The notes beneath the pieces are model-generated. The model saw nothing but the letters and a program-made list of their open reading frames with translations. It searched no databases and was not told where the DNA came from. The translations under genes and the position numbers were made by a program. A stretch of DNA of 64,000 nt from Limimaricola hongkongensis DSM 17492 (lineage in GTDB: Bacteria > Pseudomonadota > Alphaproteobacteria > Rhodobacterales > Rhodobacteraceae): positions 248,501-312,500 of the forward strand of contig NZ_KK088653.1 in the NCBI RefSeq assembly GCF_000600975.2, in the 5' to 3' direction. Below, one piece after another: positions 60,489 through 64,000 of this stretch (its first letter is position 1; each line of letters begins with the position of its first letter).

Positions 60489-60986
60489 TCAGGCGCGCGG
60501 CAGGCGCCATGCCCGCGGCGGGCCCGCGCAACGCAGCCCCGTCGCGGCGAACAGCACGAGATGCGCATGCTCGGGCGATTTGCGAGAGGGGTAGATGGCC
60601 CCGGTCGCGCCCAGATCGCGCAGCCGGTCGGAGGCGCGCCAGCTGCGTGCCGGGCGCCCCGCCGCCCGGTCCATGGCCCGGCGCGCCACGAGGTCGTCGG
60701 GATCGATGCCCAGGCCCGTACAGATGCGGGCGCGGCGCAGATCGGCCAGCGCCGTGGTCGCCAGGTCGAGCGGCCAGACAAGACGCGGCGGATCTTCCGG
60801 CGTCACGTAACTGGCCAGCGCCACGCCCGCGCCCTCGGGGCTGAGCGAGGCATAAAGCGCGGGCTGGCCATCATGGTGGAACCGCCCCTCGGGGGAGGTG
60901 ACGGTGGACAGCGGGTCGATCCCTTCGACGCAGATGCGCCAGAACCGACCCGCGAAGGGGCGGAGAAACTCCGCCCGCCGCGTCAC
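60489..60986 (-). CDS. RES-domain protein (putative NAD-phosphorylase-fold toxin family)
   Basis: A 165-residue protein starting at GTG 60986, which overlaps the trxB stop. It shows RES-domain features: [49 protein letters not shown] (Arg, then G-R-x-x, Y-x-S and Glu-region of the fold), [15 protein letters not shown], and the late serine block [23 protein letters not shown] domains bind NAD; in type II systems they degrade NAD with phosphate and are paired with an upstream Xre/DUF2384 antitoxin. None is visible here; the gene is coupled to thioredoxin reductase instead. Toxin activity is therefore open. Confidence 0.75.
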   Translation of the reverse strand: MTRRAEFLRPFAGRFWRICVEGIDPLSTVTSPEGRFHHDGQPALYASLSPEGAGVALASYVTPEDPPRLVWPLDLATTALADLRRARICTGLGIDPDDLVARRAMDRAAGRPARSWRASDRLRDLGATGAIYPSRKSPEHAHLVLFAATGLRCAGPPRAWRLPRA

Positions 60987-62005
60987 TTCGCGCCGACGGA
61001 TTCGGGCGCGCCGTAGCCCAGGGGCAGGGTCTCGTCCTTGGTATGGCCGTCGACCTCGGCGGCACCGCCATGCTCGGCGAGGAACTTCTCGGCATCCAGC
61101 GCCGCCATGCAGCCCATCCCGGCGGAGGTCACCGCCTGGCGATAGACATGGTCGGTCAGGTCGCCCGCGGCAAAGACCCCCGGCACGGAAGCGCGGGTCG
61201 TGCCCGGCTCGACCTTCACATAGCCGCCGTGATGCGTCTCGAGCTGATCCTTGACCAGTTCGGAGGCGGGAGCGTGGCCGATGGCGATGAACACGCCCTT
61301 GGCCGGGATCTCGGTGATCTCGCCGGTTTCGACATGCCTGGCGCGGACCCCGGTGACGCCCTTGGGATTGTCCTCGCCCACGACCTCCTCGATCTGGTGG
61401 TGCCAGAGCGTTTCGATCTTGGGGTGATCGAACAGCCGCTTTTGCAGCACCATCTCGGCGCGCAGCTCGTCGCGGCGGTGGATCAGCGTGACCTTGGAGG
61501 CGAAGTTGGTCAGGAACAGCGCCTCCTCGACGGCGGTGTTGCCGCCGCCGACCACGACGATCTCCTGCCCGCGGTAGAAAAAGCCGTCGCAGGTCGCGCA
61601 GGCCGAAACGCCAAAGCCCTTGAACGCCTCTTCGGAAGGCAAGCCGAGCCATTTCGCGCGCGCGCCGGTGGCGAGGATCACCGCCTCGGCGACGTATTCG
61701 GTGCCGCTGTCGCCGCGGGCCACGAAGGGCCGCTTCGACAGGTCGAGATCGGTGATGATGTCGGTGATCACCTCGGCGCCCATCTCGCGGGCATGGCCCT
61801 CCATCCGCACCATCAGGTCGGGGCCCTGCACGGTGGCGTCGCCGGGCCAGTTCTCGACATCGGTGGTGGTGGTGAGCTGGCCGCCCGGTTCCAGCCCCTG
61901 CACGAGGATCGGGTTGAGCATGGCGCGGCTGGCATAGACCGCGGCGGTGTATCCGGCGGGGCCCGAGCCGATGATGAGAACCCTGGTGTCGCGGCGCGTG
62001 GTCAT
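60983..62005 (-). CDS. trxB: Thioredoxin reductase
   Basis: A 340-residue flavoprotein reducing thioredoxin with NADPH. FAD motif [18 protein letters not shown], redox cysteines in [13 protein letters not shown] near 150, NADPH motif [16 protein letters not shown] and C-terminal FAD block [26 protein letters not shown]. It is somewhat longer than E. coli TrxB because of a C-terminal tail ([13 protein letters not shown]) seen in alphaproteobacteria. Divergent from an Lrp-type regulator with a palindromic site between; overlaps the RES gene by four bases. Confidence 0.95.
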   Translation of the reverse strand: MTTRRDTRVLIIGSGPAGYTAAVYASRAMLNPILVQGLEPGGQLTTTTDVENWPGDATVQGPDLMVRMEGHAREMGAEVITDIITDLDLSKRPFVARGDSGTEYVAEAVILATGARAKWLGLPSEEAFKGFGVSACATCDGFFYRGQEIVVVGGGNTAVEEALFLTNFASKVTLIHRRDELRAEMVLQKRLFDHPKIETLWHHQIEEVVGEDNPKGVTGVRARHVETGEITEIPAKGVFIAIGHAPASELVKDQLETHHGGYVKVEPGTTRASVPGVFAAGDLTDHVYRQAVTSAGMGCMAALDAEKFLAEHGGAAEVDGHTKDETLPLGYGAPESVGAK

Positions 62006-62126
62006 GGGACATCCCCTTGCAAGCCTGAAGTCGGCTGCATATAGCCGCTGTCCCTGCCGGTGCAAACCCCGGGCCGCGTTCGGCCCGACCGCCCGCGGCA
62101 GTCGGACCATGCGTTGGGTCACGATG

Positions 62127-62142
62127 TTGCGCGAATGCGCAA
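62127..62142. promoter_or_regulatory. Lrp-type palindrome TTGCGC-GAAT-GCGCAA between trxB and lrp
   Basis: A perfect six-base inverted repeat with a four-base AT-rich centre lies in the divergent region, 60 bases before the regulator's ATG and about 120 before trxB. It is followed by two direct copies of TTCTTGCG (62145-62152, 62154-62161) that repeat its TTGCG half. Lrp/AsnC octamers bind such phased sites, so autoregulation and trxB control are plausible. Confidence 0.55.
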
Positions 62143-62201
62143 TATTCTTGCGGTTCTTGCGCCCATCGCATAGGTCATGAGCAACATTCACGGAGACGAC
62201 G

Positions 62202-62702
62202 ATGCCCGGGGCAAAACTCGACGAGATCGACAGGATGATCCTGGCCGAGCTTCAGGCCGATGGCCGGATGACAAATGTGGAGCTGGCGCGCCGCGTCGGC
62301 ATCTCGGCGCCGCCCTGCCTGCGCCGGGTGCGCACGCTCGAGGAGCAGGGCTATATCCGTGGCTACCACGCCGATGTCGACCCGCGCGAGCTGGGCTTCG
62401 ACGTGTCGGTCTTTGCCATGGTGCGGCTGGTGAGCCAGTCCGAGGCCGAGCTGTCGGCCTTCGAGGCGCGCTGCGGGGGCTGGCCGCTCGTGCGCGAGTG
62501 CCACATGCTCAACGGCGAGGTGGATTTCGTCCTGAAATGCGTGGCACCCGACCTGCGCAGTTTCCAGGCCTTCCTGACCGGGGAGCTGACGGCGGCCCCC
62601 AACGTGGCGAGCGTCAAGACATCATTGGTGATCCGCAACGCCAAGGCCGAGCCGGGCGTGCCGTTCGACGTGCTGGAGGCCCGGCTGGCGCGCAAGGCCT
62701 GA
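62202..62702 (+). CDS. Lrp/AsnC-family regulator divergent from trxB
   Basis: A 166-residue protein: helix-turn-helix [39 protein letters not shown] and RAM domain [26 protein letters not shown]. It is the third Lrp-type regulator of the window. Divergent orientation to trxB is conserved in many alphaproteobacteria, suggesting it senses an amino acid or redox-linked signal and controls thioredoxin reductase. The effector cannot be told from the sequence. Confidence 0.9.
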   Translation: MPGAKLDEIDRMILAELQADGRMTNVELARRVGISAPPCLRRVRTLEEQGYIRGYHADVDPRELGFDVSVFAMVRLVSQSEAELSAFEARCGGWPLVRECHMLNGEVDFVLKCVAPDLRSFQAFLTGELTAAPNVASVKTSLVIRNAKAEPGVPFDVLEARLARKA

Positions 62703-62720
62703 ACCGGGCGGCGCGGCGCT

Positions 62721-63467
62721 TCAGGCGGCGAGATCCAGTTCCGCCAGCCGCAGCCGGGGCAGGGTGGGAGGGCCGAAATCCTCGATCCGCTCCAGATGCG
62801 GAAAACATGACAGGAACAGCCCGCGCTGCTCGGGCGCGAGCCGGGCCAGCTGCGCCGGGCCGGGATGGTAGCTTTCGATCTCGACCCCATTGGCCAGGAT
62901 GCGCTCGTGCCGCTCGAAGCCCAGGTGGAACACCTGCACCGCCGAAGGCGGGGTCAGTTCGACCACCCCGATGCCGTCGATCAGGTCGCGTGCCGGGATG
63001 GCGGCGGCGCGCCGCCCGGTGAGCCGCTCGATCGCCGCACCCTGCCGCACCAGATGCGCCATCGGCCCGAGCACGAGGTCGTGCATGGGCCGCGCGATGC
63101 CCAGCGCGTCGGCAGAGATCCGGGTCAGGCGGCCCATCTCCGGCGATTGGCCGGGCACGCCGGCCACCAGCGTCGTGGCCCCGCGCCACAGCAGCGTCCG
63201 AAACCCCCGGTCGACGGTCTTGACCCGGTCGCCTGGCAGCAGGTCTTCTACCGCGACGAGGCCGCGCTCGGTCGGGATCTGGGCGCCATGGGCCAGCGCC
63301 GCGACCGCCTGTTCGAAAATCGGGGCGGCAGGCACGCGCCGCGTCGTCTCGACGATGTCGCTGCCGTGATGCGGACACAGGGTGAGAATCTCGATGCGCC
63401 GCATCAGGGAAGCGGGCGGCGGCGCGGCGGGCGCCAAAGTGGTCCGGGAGGGCAGGGGCAATGCCAT
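62721..63467 (-). CDS. Hint-domain (Hedgehog/intein) protein
   Basis: A 248-residue protein. Residues about 60-200 hold a Hint_2-type domain: GAQIPTERGLVAVEDLLPGDRVKTVDRGFRTLLWRG with the start of the fold, then ISADALG-I, DLVLGPMAHLVRQG and VFHLGFERHERILANGVEIESYHPG near the end. The first residue of the module is Ala/Gly rather than the Cys or Ser of splicing Hint domains, and the end lacks the His-Asn pair, so self-splicing is doubtful. Such stand-alone Hint proteins are frequent in Rhodobacteraceae. The N-terminal 50 residues are proline-rich and of unknown role. Confidence 0.8.
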   Translation of the reverse strand: MALPLPSRTTLAPAAPPPASLMRRIEILTLCPHHGSDIVETTRRVPAAPIFEQAVAALAHGAQIPTERGLVAVEDLLPGDRVKTVDRGFRTLLWRGATTLVAGVPGQSPEMGRLTRISADALGIARPMHDLVLGPMAHLVRQGAAIERLTGRRAAAIPARDLIDGIGVVELTPPSAVQVFHLGFERHERILANGVEIESYHPGPAQLARLAPEQRGLFLSCFPHLERIEDFGPPTLPRLRLAELDLAA

Positions 63468-63638
63468 GCGAGCACCTTTCGGTCATCACATCGGCTGTCG
63501 GCCCCCACCGACAACACCCGAAGCTGTTGTGTTCGCCGCGACAATGCGCCGAGCCGGACCTGCTTGTCAAAGAGGGGCCGTGAAACGCACTGTTTCAGGG
63601 GGCTTGTGGAACCGGTCGAAAATCGCCCGCCCCGGCGG

Positions 63639-64000
63639 TCAAAGCCGGATCGCGGCGATCAGCCGGCCGTAATCGGCCTCGCGCGCATGGGTCGAACGGC
63701 GGTAGCTGAAAAAACGCGCCGGGTCCGAATAGGTGCAGTGGCGGGTCCATTCGGCCGAGGCGATCCCCGCCTTGCGCAGCCGCCGCAGCCCGAAGCCCGG
63801 CAGGTCGAACAAGAGCCGGTCGCCTTCGCCTTGGGCGAAGTGCCGCGCCGCCTCCGGGTCCTCGGTGAGAAAGGCGTCGAGCAATTCGGGGCCGACCTCG
63901 TAGCGGCGCTGGCTGATCGAGGGGCCGATCACCGCGTGGATGCGCTCGCGCCGGGCGCCCGCCGCCACCATCGCCTCGACCGTGGCTTCGAGCACGCCTG
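63639..64000 (-). CDS. pgeF: PgeF/YfiH-type multicopper-oxidase-like (laccase-domain) protein, 5' part missing
   Basis: Only the C-terminal ~120 residues are inside the window; the gene runs off its right end. HAVIGPSISQRRYEVGPELLDAF, the cysteine in HCTYSDPARFFSYRRSTHAREADYGRL and the final AAIRL match the DUF152/YfiH domain, which has zinc-bound His/Cys residues and acts on purine nucleosides or on peptidoglycan precursors (peptidoglycan editing factor). The missing part would hold the first His of the metal site. Frame open to position 64000. Confidence 0.85.
   Translation of the reverse strand, partial: GVLEATVEAMVAAGARRERIHAVIGPSISQRRYEVGPELLDAFLTEDPEAARHFAQGEGDRLLFDLPGFGLRRLRKAGIASAEWTRHCTYSDPARFFSYRRSTHAREADYGRLIAAIRL

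Overview
The window looks like a chromosome segment of an alphaproteobacterium of the Rhodobacteraceae (Roseobacter/Rhodobacter group). The evidence is high GC with strong third-position GC bias, very tight operons joined by ATGA/GTGA overlaps, and family-typical loci: sqdBDC for sulfolipid, a RutR/PreTA pyrimidine pathway, a BigR/SqrR sulfide operon, putA with a divergent Lrp-type regulator, a two-domain ALDH16 enzyme beside deoC, and Hint-domain and DUF1150/DUF465/DUF1289 proteins. No phage, CRISPR array or intact insertion sequence was found. Only the first ~0.8 kb is AT-rich and carries transposase debris.

Layout. 1-850: AT-rich edge with a short unexplained ORF, a perfect hairpin terminator and an IS3-type transposase remnant. 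852-4897: sulfide/persulfide module (SulP transporter, persulfide dioxygenase Blh, PmpB, PmpA) divergent from an ArsR-type repressor with the BigR/SqrR cysteine pair and a perfect ATATTC-N8-GAATAT operator. 5218-5294: tRNA-Met. 5454-8107: two overlapping GTPase genes. 8095-11467: ALDH16 and deoC for deoxyribose breakdown. 11558-11986: DUF1289 and HemP. 12131-16212: galactose/galactonate-type sugar acid operon (dehydrogenase, DgoK, DgoA, lactonase, mutarotase). 16318-29538: DsrE protein, class III aminotransferase, then the reductive pyrimidine pathway (PreT, PreA, RutR, amidohydrolase, dihydropyrimidinase) with a four-gene ABC importer that is interrupted by a palindromic element.

29648-34843: cell-envelope sugar genes (galE, WbpM/CapD-type dehydratase, sugar transferase, epimerase, CDP-alcohol transferase). 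34937-39000: putR-putA for proline. 39236-50040: branched-chain and aromatic amino acid breakdown (fused indolepyruvate oxidoreductase, then the leucine operon IVD, MCC beta, ASCH protein, MCC alpha, HMG-CoA lyase, methylglutaconyl-CoA hydratase, Lrp regulator). 50183-52849: GH15 enzyme and a deiodinase-like redoxin. 52991-55883: sqdB-sqdD-sqdC. 55880-57431: purK-purE. 57516-58544: DUF465, a small heat-shock protein with a sigma-32-like promoter, and DUF1150. 58619-60322: fused ATP sulfurylase/APS kinase. 60489-62702: RES-domain protein overlapping trxB, divergent from an Lrp regulator. 62721-64000: Hint protein and a truncated PgeF/YfiH gene running off the end.

Most genes are recognisable metabolism. 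The parts best worth a second look are the palindromic insert inside the pyrimidine importer operon, the operator-level evidence for sulfide and pyrimidine regulation, the RES protein without a visible antitoxin, the SDR with a substituted catalytic lysine, the deiodinase-like redoxin, and the heat-shock leader. No claim here rests on a database search.
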